From: CAYVQE01 sp964633205
GTDB lineage: Bacteria; Myxococcota; B64-G9
Reading direction: 5' to 3'
DNA length: 61,727 bases
NCBI GenBank assembly: GCA_964633205.1
Contig: CAZWFN010000019.1
Coordinates: 1-61,727, forward strand
Shown here: positions 42,176 through 50,062 of the stretch, in pieces
Position numbering within the stretch: position 1 is the stretch's first letter
Layout of the letters: every line of letters begins with the position of its first letter
Position numbers and translations under genes: made by a program
Notes under the pieces: model-generated
What the model was told of the DNA's origin: nothing
Databases searched by the model: none
What the model saw: only the letters and a program-made list of their open reading frames with translations

Positions 42176-43006
42176 ATGAGCGATCCCGAACTATCCGAAA
42201 AATCAGAACAGTCCGACGGCCTACCGTACGCCATGCGCGAAAAGCGCATCCTGAAAAAGGGCGAGCGTTTCCGCTTCGGCTGCCACCCCGGCGTCGCCTG
42301 CTTCAACACCTGCTGCGGCGATGTCAACATCATGCTCACGCCGGTCGATGTGCTGCGGCTGGCCCGCCGGCTCGGCTCGACCACCGGCGAATTCCTGGCG
42401 AAGCACACCCTGACCCCCATCACCGAACAGCTGCACCTGCCCGTGCTGATGCTCAAGATGAACGACGACGAGGACAAGCGCTGCCCCTTCTTGACCGAAC
42501 AGGGCTGTGGGGTCTACGAGGATCGACCCTGGTCGTGCCGGATGTACCCGGTCGGCATGGGACTGCCGCCGGCCAAAGCCGGCGTCGAGCCGGAACCGGT
42601 CTACTTCCTGTTCGAAGACGACTTCTGCAAGGGCCGCCAGGAGCCCACCGAGTGGACGATCGCCTCCTGGATGGACAACCAGGGCCTGACCGAACGCGAG
42701 GAACTCGAGAGCGGCTACCGGCAGGTGGTCGGCCACCCCTGGTTCATCGGCGGCCGACAGCTGGACCCCAAGCGCATGGACATGTTCCACATGGCCTTCT
42801 ACAACCTGGACAAGTTCCGCGAGTTCGTCTTCGGCTCCAGCTTCCTCGATCGCTTCGAGATCGACGCCGCCACCGCCGAGCAGCTGCGCAGCGACGACGA
42901 GGCGCTGTTGCGCTTCGCCGCCCGCTGGCTGCGCTTCGCCCTGTTCGGCGAACCGACGATCAAGGTCCACCCATCGGCACGACCGCAGACCGAACCGAAA
43001 CCATAA
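42176..43006 (+). CDS. YkgJ-family Cys-cluster protein
   Basis: A 276-residue protein of the YkgJ (CxxxCxxCC) zinc- or iron-chelating family. The motifs are GCHPGVACFNTCCGD, CPFLTEQGCGVYEDRPWSCRMYP and DDFCKG. YkgJ proteins are suspected metal or Fe-S binding proteins without known activity. It lies 35 bp after the zinc-ribbon gene and 17 bp before sat, clearly in the same operon. A paralogue stands on the other side of sat. Confidence 0.8.
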   Translation: MSDPELSEKSEQSDGLPYAMREKRILKKGERFRFGCHPGVACFNTCCGDVNIMLTPVDVLRLARRLGSTTGEFLAKHTLTPITEQLHLPVLMLKMNDDEDKRCPFLTEQGCGVYEDRPWSCRMYPVGMGLPPAKAGVEPEPVYFLFEDDFCKGRQEPTEWTIASWMDNQGLTEREELESGYRQVVGHPWFIGGRQLDPKRMDMFHMAFYNLDKFREFVFGSSFLDRFEIDAATAEQLRSDDEALLRFAARWLRFALFGEPTIKVHPSARPQTEPKP

Positions 43007-43023
43007 ACCGAAGGAGAGAGAAG

Positions 43024-44217
43024 ATGATCAAGCCCCATGGTTCCGACGAGCTGAATCCCCTGTACGTCTACGACGACGCCAAGCGCGCCGAGCTGCAGAA
43101 GGAAGCCGAGGGTCTGCCCTCGCTGGTGGTCAGCTCGGCGGCGGCCGCCAACGCGGTCATGCTCGGCGGCGGCTACTTCAACCCGCTCAAGGGCTACATG
43201 AACCTGTCGGACTCGCTGCGCGTGTGCGAGAAGATGGAGACCACCGATGGGCTGTTCTGGCCGGTGCCGATCGTCAACATGGCCCAGGACACCACTGCGA
43301 TCAAGGACGCCAAGCGCATCGCCCTGCGCGACCCCAACGTCGACGGCGACCCGGTGATCGCCATCCAGGACGTCGAGGCCATCGAGGAGATCAACGACGG
43401 GCAGCTCAAGGTCATGCTCGAGAAGATCTTCCGCACCACCGACGATGCCCACCCCGGCGTCAAGGCCTTCATCGAGACCGGCCGCTTTTTGATTTCCGGT
43501 CCCATCCAGGTGCTCAACTTCTCCTACTTCGCGCAGGACTTCCCCGAGACTTTCCGCACCGCCGTGCAGATCCGCGACGAGATCAAGGAGCGCGGCTGGG
43601 AGAAGGTCGTCGCCTTCCAGACCCGCAACCCCATGCACCGCGCCCACGAGGAGCTGTGCAAGATGGCCAAGGATGCGGTCAACGCCGACGGCATCCTGAT
43701 CCACATGCTGCTGGGCAAGCTGAAGAAGGGCGATATCCCGGCCGATGTGCGCGACGCCGCCATCCGCAAGATGGTCGAGCTGTACTTCCCGCCCAACACG
43801 GTCATGATCACCGGCTACGGCTTCGACATGCTCTACGCCGGTCCGCGCGAGGCCGTGCTGCACGCGGTCTTCCGCCAGAACTGCGGCTGCACCCATCTGA
43901 TCGTGGGCCGCGACCACGCCGGCGTGGGCTCCTACTACGGGGCCTTCGACGCCCAGGCCATCTTCCGCGAGGAAGTGCCCAAGGGCGCGCTCGACCTCGA
44001 GGTCTTCGAGGCCGATCACACCGCCTTCTCCAAGAAGCTGGGCAAGGTGGTCATGATGAGCTCGGCCCCGGATCACACCAAGGAGGACTGGGTGTTCTTG
44101 TCCGGCACCAAGGTGCGCGAGATGCTGTCGCGCGGCGAGCCGTTGCCGGTCGAGTTCAGCCGTCCCGAGGTGGCCGATATCCTCATGAAGTACTACCAGT
44201 CGGTCGCCGGCGAGTAA
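43024..44217 (+). CDS. sat: ATP sulfurylase (sulfate adenylyltransferase)
   Basis: A 397-residue single-subunit enzyme that makes APS and pyrophosphate from sulfate and ATP, the first step of sulfate reduction. The catalytic motif QTRNPMHRAHE and the GRDHAGVG motif are intact, and FLSGTKVREMLSRGE closes the active site. There is no fused APS kinase. GAAGGAGAGAGAAG precedes ATG 43024. A GC-rich hairpin follows. No pyrophosphatase gene is in the window. Confidence 0.97.
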   Translation: MIKPHGSDELNPLYVYDDAKRAELQKEAEGLPSLVVSSAAAANAVMLGGGYFNPLKGYMNLSDSLRVCEKMETTDGLFWPVPIVNMAQDTTAIKDAKRIALRDPNVDGDPVIAIQDVEAIEEINDGQLKVMLEKIFRTTDDAHPGVKAFIETGRFLISGPIQVLNFSYFAQDFPETFRTAVQIRDEIKERGWEKVVAFQTRNPMHRAHEELCKMAKDAVNADGILIHMLLGKLKKGDIPADVRDAAIRKMVELYFPPNTVMITGYGFDMLYAGPREAVLHAVFRQNCGCTHLIVGRDHAGVGSYYGAFDAQAIFREEVPKGALDLEVFEADHTAFSKKLGKVVMMSSAPDHTKEDWVFLSGTKVREMLSRGEPLPVEFSRPEVADILMKYYQSVAGE

Positions 44218-44244
44218 GCCGTCCGGCTGCGATGAGCAGCACCA

Positions 44245-44282
44245 CCCGCCCCCGGCCCCGTCCCTGGGGCCCGGGGGCGGGG
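44245..44282. terminator. GC-rich hairpin after sat
   Basis: CCCGCCCCCGGCCCC (44245-44259) pairs with GGGGC-CCGGGGGCGGG (one bulge) around GTCCCT. It lies 27 bp after the stop. No U-tract follows, so it is a weak terminator or an mRNA 3'-end stabiliser. Confidence 0.6.
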
Positions 44283-44304
44283 TTGACCAGCCCCCGGATG
44301 GTCC

Positions 44305-45099
44305 ATGGACATTCGTCAGCAGATCCTGGAACAGGCGCCGCGGTTCTCGCGCACGGACGCGTTCGCATTCGCCTGTCACCCCGGCCTCGGTTGCTTCAAC
44401 GCCTGCTGCCGCGGGCTGACGGTGGAGCTCAGCCCGGCCGACAGCGCCCGGCTGCGCCGGGCGCTGGACTTGTCCGCGACCGATTTTCTGGCCCGCCACA
44501 CCCGGACCCGCTTCGATCCGCAGCGCGGGCTGCCGGTGGTGCTGCTGCGCATGCGCGACGATCCCGAGCACACCTGTCCCTTCGTGGGGCCGGAGGGCTG
44601 CCGGGTCTACGAGACCCGGCCAGCCGCTTGCCGGCTCTACCCGGTCGGGCGGGCGACCGCGGTCGATGACGCCGGCGGCGCGCCGCACGAGTTCTTCTTT
44701 TTGGTCGATCAGGAGCCCTGCCAGGGCTTCGGTGAATCGCGGCGCTGGACCGTGCAGCAATGGCTGGCCGACCAGGGCCTCGACGAATGCGAGCGGCTGG
44801 ATGCCCCCTGGCGGGCGTTCTGCCAGCATCCGGCGCTGCGCCGGCGCCTGGCCGCGGGCGAGCGGCTGACCCCGCGCGCGCTGGCCGAGATCCACCAAGC
44901 GCTGTACGACATCGATCGCTTCCGGGCCTGGCTGGCCACCAACGGCGAGCTACAAGGGCTCGATTTGCCGCCCGCGGCGAGCGAAGCGATCGCCGGTGAT
45001 GACGAAGCGCTGCTGCGCTTCAGCCTGGACTGGCTGGGCCGGCGGCTGCTGGGAGCAAAACGGTTGACATCGGGGGCGGAGTCGGACAAACAGTGCTAG
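44305..45099 (+). CDS. Second YkgJ-family Cys-cluster protein
   Basis: A 264-residue paralogue of the YkgJ protein upstream of sat. The motifs are ACHPGLGCFNACCRG, CPFVGPEGCRVYETRPAACRLYP and QEPCQGFG. The shared PHWF-less core and lengths indicate duplication around sat. Its last codons contain the TTGACA of the putative qmo promoter. Function unknown; metal delivery to an Fe-S enzyme is one possibility. Confidence 0.8.
   Translation: MDIRQQILEQAPRFSRTDAFAFACHPGLGCFNACCRGLTVELSPADSARLRRALDLSATDFLARHTRTRFDPQRGLPVVLLRMRDDPEHTCPFVGPEGCRVYETRPAACRLYPVGRATAVDDAGGAPHEFFFLVDQEPCQGFGESRRWTVQQWLADQGLDECERLDAPWRAFCQHPALRRRLAAGERLTPRALAEIHQALYDIDRFRAWLATNGELQGLDLPPAASEAIAGDDEALLRFSLDWLGRRLLGAKRLTSGAESDKQC
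45063..45093 (+). promoter_or_regulatory. Putative qmoAB promoter inside the preceding gene
   Basis: GTTGACATCGG (45063-45073) is identical to the -35 region of aprBA, including the 5 bp after TTGACA. The -10 (AAACAG after 18 bp) is poor. The 133-bp gap between 45100 and 45232 also contains a GCGGCATT sequence seen in the apr leader. Confidence 0.4.
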
Positions 45100-45232
45100 G
45101 CGTTTGGCGAAAGCGGCATTCCCGCCGAGCTCCGCACCCTCGAAGCGGGGTGCGGTCCTGGCGTTTTCGATGATTTTTTTGGGGAGTTCAGCCCTGAACG
45201 GTTCCGTACTGGCGAAGGAGGTTTGCTGAAAC

Positions 45233-46471
45233 ATGAGCTCGCAACACACCAGCGTACTGGTCGTGGGCGGCGGCATGGCGGGGGTGACCGCCGCCATCGA
45301 GTCCGCGGAGATGGGACGCGAGGTCTTTCTGGTCGAGCGATCCCCATCCCTGGGTGGACGGGTGGCAGCCATGAAGCAGTACTTTCCCAAGCTCTGCCCG
45401 CCCTACTGCGGCCTGGAGATCAACTACCGCCGCATCAAGGAGAACCCGCGGGTGACGCTGCTGACCTCGGCCGAGGTCAGCAAGATCGAGGGTGCCCGCG
45501 GTGAGTACAGCGTCACGGTCAAGGTCCAACCGCGCTACGTCAAAGAGGCCGAGCCCGACCCGGTGACCCCGTACCGCGAGCTCGAAGCCTCGGTGCCCGA
45601 TGAGTTCAACTACGGCCTGGGCAAGCGCAAGGCGGTGCAGGTACCCCACGAGCTGGCCTTCCCGTACGAGCCGGTGGTCGACCCGCGGGCGCTCGATGAC
45701 GACGCGCTGAAAGCCGAGCTGGAGAAGCTCGATTCCGTCGACCTGACCCAGCAGCCCAAGGAGATGACCGTCAAGGTCGGATCCATCATCTGGGCCACCG
45801 GCTGGGTGCCCTACGACGCGTCCAAGATCACCTACCTGAAGTACGACGAGTACCCGGACGTGATCACCAACGTCGAGTTCGAGCGGCTGGCCGCCGTCAA
45901 CGGACCCACCGGCGGCAAGCTGGTCCGGCCCTCCGACGGCCGCGAGGCCAAACGGGTGGGCTTCATCCAGTGCGCCGGCTCGCGCGACGAGGCCTACCTG
46001 CCTTACTGCTCCGGGGTCTGCTGCATGGCCTCGCTGAAGCAGGCCACCTACGTGCGCGAAGCCTACGAGGACGCGGAAGTCTGGGTCTTCTACATCGACA
46101 TCCGCGCCAACAAGTACGAGTCGTTCTACCGCCAGATCCAGGACGACGAGAAGGTACACTTCATCAAGGGCAAGCCGGGCTCGGTCGAGCGCGATGCGGA
46201 CAGCGGCGACCTGATCGTGGTGTCCGAGGACATGGCCCAGGATGCCGTCGTGCACCAGCCGGTCGACCTGGTGGTGCTGGCCACCGGCATGCAGCCGGCC
46301 ACGGCCGAGCAGCAGGTGCCGCTGGAGGGACTGACCTACGACCAGTTCGGTTTCCTGGTGGCCGATCCGGAAAAGGGCATCTACCCGGCCGGGTGCACCA
46401 AGCGACCGGTGGACGTGTCCACGGCCGTCCAGGACGCCACCGGCGCCACCATCAAAGCGCTGCGCAGCTAG
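45233..46471 (+). CDS. qmoA: QmoA, HdrA-like flavoprotein
   Basis: A 412-residue HdrA-like FAD protein: VLVVGGGMAGVTAAIESAE, LVERSPSLGGRVAAMKQYFPKLCPPYCG, and CAGSRDEAYLPYCSGVCCMASLK for an Fe-S cluster. QmoA with QmoB links quinol or thiol electrons to AprBA. It has no membrane helix. GGAGGTTTGCTGAAAC precedes ATG 45233, and qmoB starts 15 bp after the stop. Confidence 0.95.
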   Translation: MSSQHTSVLVVGGGMAGVTAAIESAEMGREVFLVERSPSLGGRVAAMKQYFPKLCPPYCGLEINYRRIKENPRVTLLTSAEVSKIEGARGEYSVTVKVQPRYVKEAEPDPVTPYRELEASVPDEFNYGLGKRKAVQVPHELAFPYEPVVDPRALDDDALKAELEKLDSVDLTQQPKEMTVKVGSIIWATGWVPYDASKITYLKYDEYPDVITNVEFERLAAVNGPTGGKLVRPSDGREAKRVGFIQCAGSRDEAYLPYCSGVCCMASLKQATYVREAYEDAEVWVFYIDIRANKYESFYRQIQDDEKVHFIKGKPGSVERDADSGDLIVVSEDMAQDAVVHQPVDLVVLATGMQPATAEQQVPLEGLTYDQFGFLVADPEKGIYPAGCTKRPVDVSTAVQDATGATIKALRS

Positions 46472-46486
46472 CCAGGAGGTGCGGGA

Positions 46487-48613
46487 ATGGCTGAAAAAAT
46501 CGGTTGTTTCGTATGCACGGGCTGCAAGATCGGCGAGTCGATGGACACCGATCAGGTGCTGTCCGTGGCCAAAGAGTGCAACGCGGCGGTGGCCGAGAGC
46601 CACCCGGCGCTGTGTCAGCCGGAAGGCCTGGAGCTGATCGAGAAGGCGATCGCGGACAACGGTCTGGACGCGGTGGTGCTGGCGGCCTGCTCGCAGCGCG
46701 ACCACGTGGCCACCTTCAAGCTGCCCGATGTGTTCGTCCACCGCGCCAACCTGCGCGAGGGCGTGGCCTGGAGCCAGCCGCCGGGTGAGGAAGACACCCA
46801 GATGCTGGCCGAAGATCTGATCCGGATGAGCTTCGGCAAGATGAAGTTCGTCAGCCGGCCGGAGCCCGAGAAGGTCGACATCCACAACCGGGTGCTGGTC
46901 ATCGGCGGCGGCGTGACCGGCATGAGCGCGGCGCTCAATGCCGCCGGCGTCGGCCGCGAGGTGGTGTTGGTGGAGAAGGAAGGCGAGCTGGGCGGCTTCG
47001 CCAACAAGCTGCACAAGATCTTTCCCAAGGATCTGGAACTGGCGGCCTACCCCGAGCCCGACGTGGACGGCCTCAAGGCGCAGGTGACCGAGAACGACAA
47101 GATCGCGGTCGAGCTCAACACCACCGTCGAGAAGATCTCCGGCGGCCCGGCCAAGTTCGAAGTCACGCTGGCTGATGGCAACGGCGGCAAGCAGGTCCAG
47201 CTCGACTCGATCGTGCTGGCGGCCGGCTGGGAGCCATACGACCCGAACAAGCTGGGCAGCCTGGGCTACGGCAAGCCCAACGTGGTCACCAACGTCGAGT
47301 TCGAGGAGATGGCCAAGGCCGGCAAGATCGCCCGGCCCTCCGACGGCAAACAGCCGGAGTCGGTGCTGTTCGTCCAGTGCGCCGGATCGCGCGACGACGA
47401 GCACCTGCCCTACTGCTCGAACGTCTGCTGCGCCGCGACGCTGAAGCAGATCACCTACCTCAAGGAGCTCAACCCGGAGATGGACACCTACGTGGTGTAC
47501 AAGGACATCCGGGCCCCGGGCCACTACGAGGAGGTCTACAAGCAGGTCCAGAAGCAGAACGCCATCTTCATCAAGGGCGAGGTGGAGTCGGTCGAGTCGG
47601 CCGAGGAGGACAAGTTGACCGTGCAGGCCAGCGACGAGCTGCTCGGCGAGCCGGTCTTCATCGAGGCCGACATGGTGGTGCTGGCCACCGGCATGGAGCC
47701 CACCACGCTGGACAATGACGTGCTCAACCTGGAGTACCGCCTGGGCAAGGAGCTTCCCGAGCGCGAGTACGGCTTCCCCAACTCGCACTTCATCTGCTTC
47801 CCCTACGAGACCCAGCGCACCGGCATCTACGCCGCCGGCTCGGTCCGCATGCCCATGGACCTGGCCAACTCGATCGACGACGCGGCCGGGGCGGCGGCCA
47901 AGGCGGTCCAGGCGGCCAACCTGATCCAGCAGGGCTTGGCGGTCCACCCACGGGTGGGCGATGCCAGCTTGCCGGACTTCAACCTCAAGCGCTGCACCCA
48001 GTGCAAGCGCTGCACCGAGGAGTGCCCCTTCGGCGCGCTGAACGAGGACGAGAAGGGCACCCCCGAGCCCAACCCCACCCGCTGTCGCCGCTGCGGTGTG
48101 TGCATGGGCGCCTGCCCGGAGCGCATCGTCGAGTTCCCGGACTACAACGTCCAGATGATCTCGCAGCAGATCAAGGACATGTTCGTCCCGGACGAGTTCG
48201 AGGAGAAGCCGCGGGTGCTGTGTCTGGCCTGCGAGAACGACGCCCTGGCCGCCATCGACATGGCCGCCCACAACGGGCTGAAGCTCAACCCCTTCGTGCG
48301 GGTGGTGCCGGTTCGTTGTCTGGGCTCTTTCAACATCATCTGGGTGGCGGATGCTCTTTCGAACGGCCTCGACGGTGTCATACTGCTGGGCTGCAAGTCC
48401 GGCGACAACTACCAGTGCCACTTCATCCAGGGCTCCGAGCTGTGCCAGACGCGCATGGGCAACGTCCAGGACACGCTGGACCGGCTGATGCTGGAGGCTG
48501 AGCGGCTTCGGTACCAGGAGGTGGCCATCACCGACTACGATCGGATCCCGCAGATCTTCGATGAGTTCGTGGACAAGCTCGAAGAGCTCGGTCCGAACCC
48601 ATACAAGGACTAA
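46487..48613 (+). CDS. qmoB: QmoB, HdrA-MvhD-like subunit
   Basis: A 708-residue flavoprotein. An N-terminal CTGCKIGESMDT region is followed by an HdrA core (VLVIGGGVTGMSAALNAA, CAGSRDDEHLPYCSNVCCAATLK). Two 4Fe-4S motifs follow (CTQCKRCTEECPFGAL, CRRCGVCMGACPERI), and a C-terminal MvhD domain has VLCLACENDALA and RCLGSFN. It can carry out flavin-based electron bifurcation or confurcation in other systems. It lies between qmoA and an HdrCB-type gene, not qmoC. Confidence 0.95.
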   Translation: MAEKIGCFVCTGCKIGESMDTDQVLSVAKECNAAVAESHPALCQPEGLELIEKAIADNGLDAVVLAACSQRDHVATFKLPDVFVHRANLREGVAWSQPPGEEDTQMLAEDLIRMSFGKMKFVSRPEPEKVDIHNRVLVIGGGVTGMSAALNAAGVGREVVLVEKEGELGGFANKLHKIFPKDLELAAYPEPDVDGLKAQVTENDKIAVELNTTVEKISGGPAKFEVTLADGNGGKQVQLDSIVLAAGWEPYDPNKLGSLGYGKPNVVTNVEFEEMAKAGKIARPSDGKQPESVLFVQCAGSRDDEHLPYCSNVCCAATLKQITYLKELNPEMDTYVVYKDIRAPGHYEEVYKQVQKQNAIFIKGEVESVESAEEDKLTVQASDELLGEPVFIEADMVVLATGMEPTTLDNDVLNLEYRLGKELPEREYGFPNSHFICFPYETQRTGIYAAGSVRMPMDLANSIDDAAGAAAKAVQAANLIQQGLAVHPRVGDASLPDFNLKRCTQCKRCTEECPFGALNEDEKGTPEPNPTRCRRCGVCMGACPERIVEFPDYNVQMISQQIKDMFVPDEFEEKPRVLCLACENDALAAIDMAAHNGLKLNPFVRVVPVRCLGSFNIIWVADALSNGLDGVILLGCKSGDNYQCHFIQGSELCQTRMGNVQDTLDRLMLEAERLRYQEVAITDYDRIPQIFDEFVDKLEELGPNPYKD

Positions 48614-48642
48614 GGGCTGCAGGCAGTCAGGAGGACCGAGGC

Positions 48643-49809
48643 ATGAGCGAAGAACCCAAAGTCCCGATTCCCGAACTCGGCGGCGCCGTGGTGGCGACCG
48701 GCGGCGAAACGCTATACCAGTGCATGCAGTGCGGTCTGTGCGTCGCATCCTGCCCCTGGCGGCTGGTCGAGGGCGACATCTCGCGCGACTTCAACACCCG
48801 CAAGGTCCAGCACATGGCCATGCTGGGGGTGGAGGGCTACGAGACCGAGGACGTGCTGTTCGCCTGCACCACCTGTGGCATCTGCTCCGACCGCTGCCCG
48901 CGCGAGTGCGATCCGATCGTCAACATGCGCGTGCTGCGCAACATGATCGGCGAGATGGGCTCGGTGCCCCAAGCCTACCGGCCGGTGATCGGCTCGCTGA
49001 ACTCCAACGGCAACCCGTGGCAGGGCGAGCCCGAGCAGCGCACCGAGTGGACCGAGAAGGCCGGCGAGGTGCCCGAGTTCGGCCCCGACACCGAGTACCT
49101 GCTGTTCGTCTGCTGCACCTCGTGCTACGACTCGCGCTCGAAGAAGATCGCCCGGGCCATCGCCTCGCTGCTGAACAAGGCAGGGGTGAGCTGGGGCATC
49201 ATCGGCAACGACGAGCAGTGCTGCGGCGAGGCGGTGCGCAAGCTGGGCTCCGAGGAGACCTTCCAGTCGCTGGCCGAGCACAACATCGGGCTGTTCAACG
49301 ACAAGGGCGTGAAGAAGATCATCACCACCTCGCCCCACTGCCTCTACAGCTTCCGCTACGAGTACCCGGAGCTCGGCGGTGACTACGAGGTGCTGCACTA
49401 CACCCAGCTGCTCGAGCAGCTGATCGCCGACGGCAAGCTCGAGCCGTCGAAAGACTTCGGCAAAAAGGTGATCTTCCACGATCCCTGCTACCTGGGGCGC
49501 CACAACGAAGTCTACGAGGCCCCGCGCAAGGTGCTCGACGCGCTGCCCAAGGCCGAGCGGCTGGAGATGGACCGCTACGGCCCGCAGAGCATCTGCTGCG
49601 GCGGCGGTGGCGGCCGGGTGTGGATGGAGACCCCGGCCGGGGCGCGTTTCGGCGACCTGCGGGTGGCCGACGCGGTGGACAAGCAGGCCGACGTGCTGGC
49701 CACGGCCTGCCCCTACTGCACCATCATGATCGATGCCTCGAACATGGCCATGGGCAAGGAGGAGATGGAGATCCTGGACGTGGCCGAGCTGCTCGACGCC
49801 TGCACCTGA
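48643..49809 (+). CDS. HdrCB-type fused Fe-S protein replacing QmoC
   Basis: A 388-residue soluble protein. The HdrC-like N-terminus has CMQCGLCVASCPW and CTTCGICSDRCPRECD. The HdrB-like rest has two CCG motifs, CCTSCYDSRSKK with QCCGEAV and FHDPCYLGRHN with ICCGGGGGRVW and ACPYCTIM. There is no membrane segment, so the cytochrome b part of QmoC is missing. Gram-positive sulfate reducers likewise use qmoAB-hdrBC. The fusion would take electrons from a soluble thiol/disulfide or DsrC rather than directly from menaquinol. An intrinsic terminator follows 25 bp later. Confidence 0.9.
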   Translation: MSEEPKVPIPELGGAVVATGGETLYQCMQCGLCVASCPWRLVEGDISRDFNTRKVQHMAMLGVEGYETEDVLFACTTCGICSDRCPRECDPIVNMRVLRNMIGEMGSVPQAYRPVIGSLNSNGNPWQGEPEQRTEWTEKAGEVPEFGPDTEYLLFVCCTSCYDSRSKKIARAIASLLNKAGVSWGIIGNDEQCCGEAVRKLGSEETFQSLAEHNIGLFNDKGVKKIITTSPHCLYSFRYEYPELGGDYEVLHYTQLLEQLIADGKLEPSKDFGKKVIFHDPCYLGRHNEVYEAPRKVLDALPKAERLEMDRYGPQSICCGGGGGRVWMETPAGARFGDLRVADAVDKQADVLATACPYCTIMIDASNMAMGKEEMEILDVAELLDACT

Positions 49810-49833
49810 GCCGGCACCCGCCTCCGTTCGTCC

Positions 49834-49866
49834 AACCCCGGTCCCGCAGGGACCGGGGTTTTTTTT
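49834..49866 (+). terminator. Intrinsic terminator of the qmo operon
   Basis: AACCCCGGTCCC (49834-49845), loop GCA, GGGACCGGGGTT (49849-49860) and a run of T. This is a textbook rho-independent terminator and the end of the apr-sat-qmo transcription units. Confidence 0.95.
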
Positions 49867-49924
49867 GAGTAGGCCCTGTTTCACGGCCCTGTTCCACAAA
49901 TGAATCAAACCCTTCCCCCAGGAC

Positions 49925-49972
49925 CCCCATACCCGTATAGGGTTTGACAAATCAATAGCTTATACGTAAAGT
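49925..49972 (+). promoter_or_regulatory. Sigma70 promoter with palindromic operator before the sigma54 activator
   Basis: TTGACA (49944-49949), a 17-bp spacer and TAAAGT (49967-49972). Just upstream is an 18-bp dyad, CCC-N-ATAC-CC-GTAT-N-GGG (49925-49942), fully symmetric in both arms. It would suit an activator or repressor that controls the activator gene. Confidence 0.65.
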
Positions 49973-50062
49973 AGCCCCTGCTCCCGGCGAGCCATTGTTG
50001 CGAAAACGAAACAGACATCCCAGGGAGCGAGAAGCAGGCCCGGGGGAGGAAGGTTCAGAGCC

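Noticed and set aside
45188..48748. A minus-strand open frame of nearly 1200 codons
   Set aside because: It lies antisense to qmoA and qmoB, which have full family motifs. Long antisense frames are expected from the codon bias of this GC-rich DNA.
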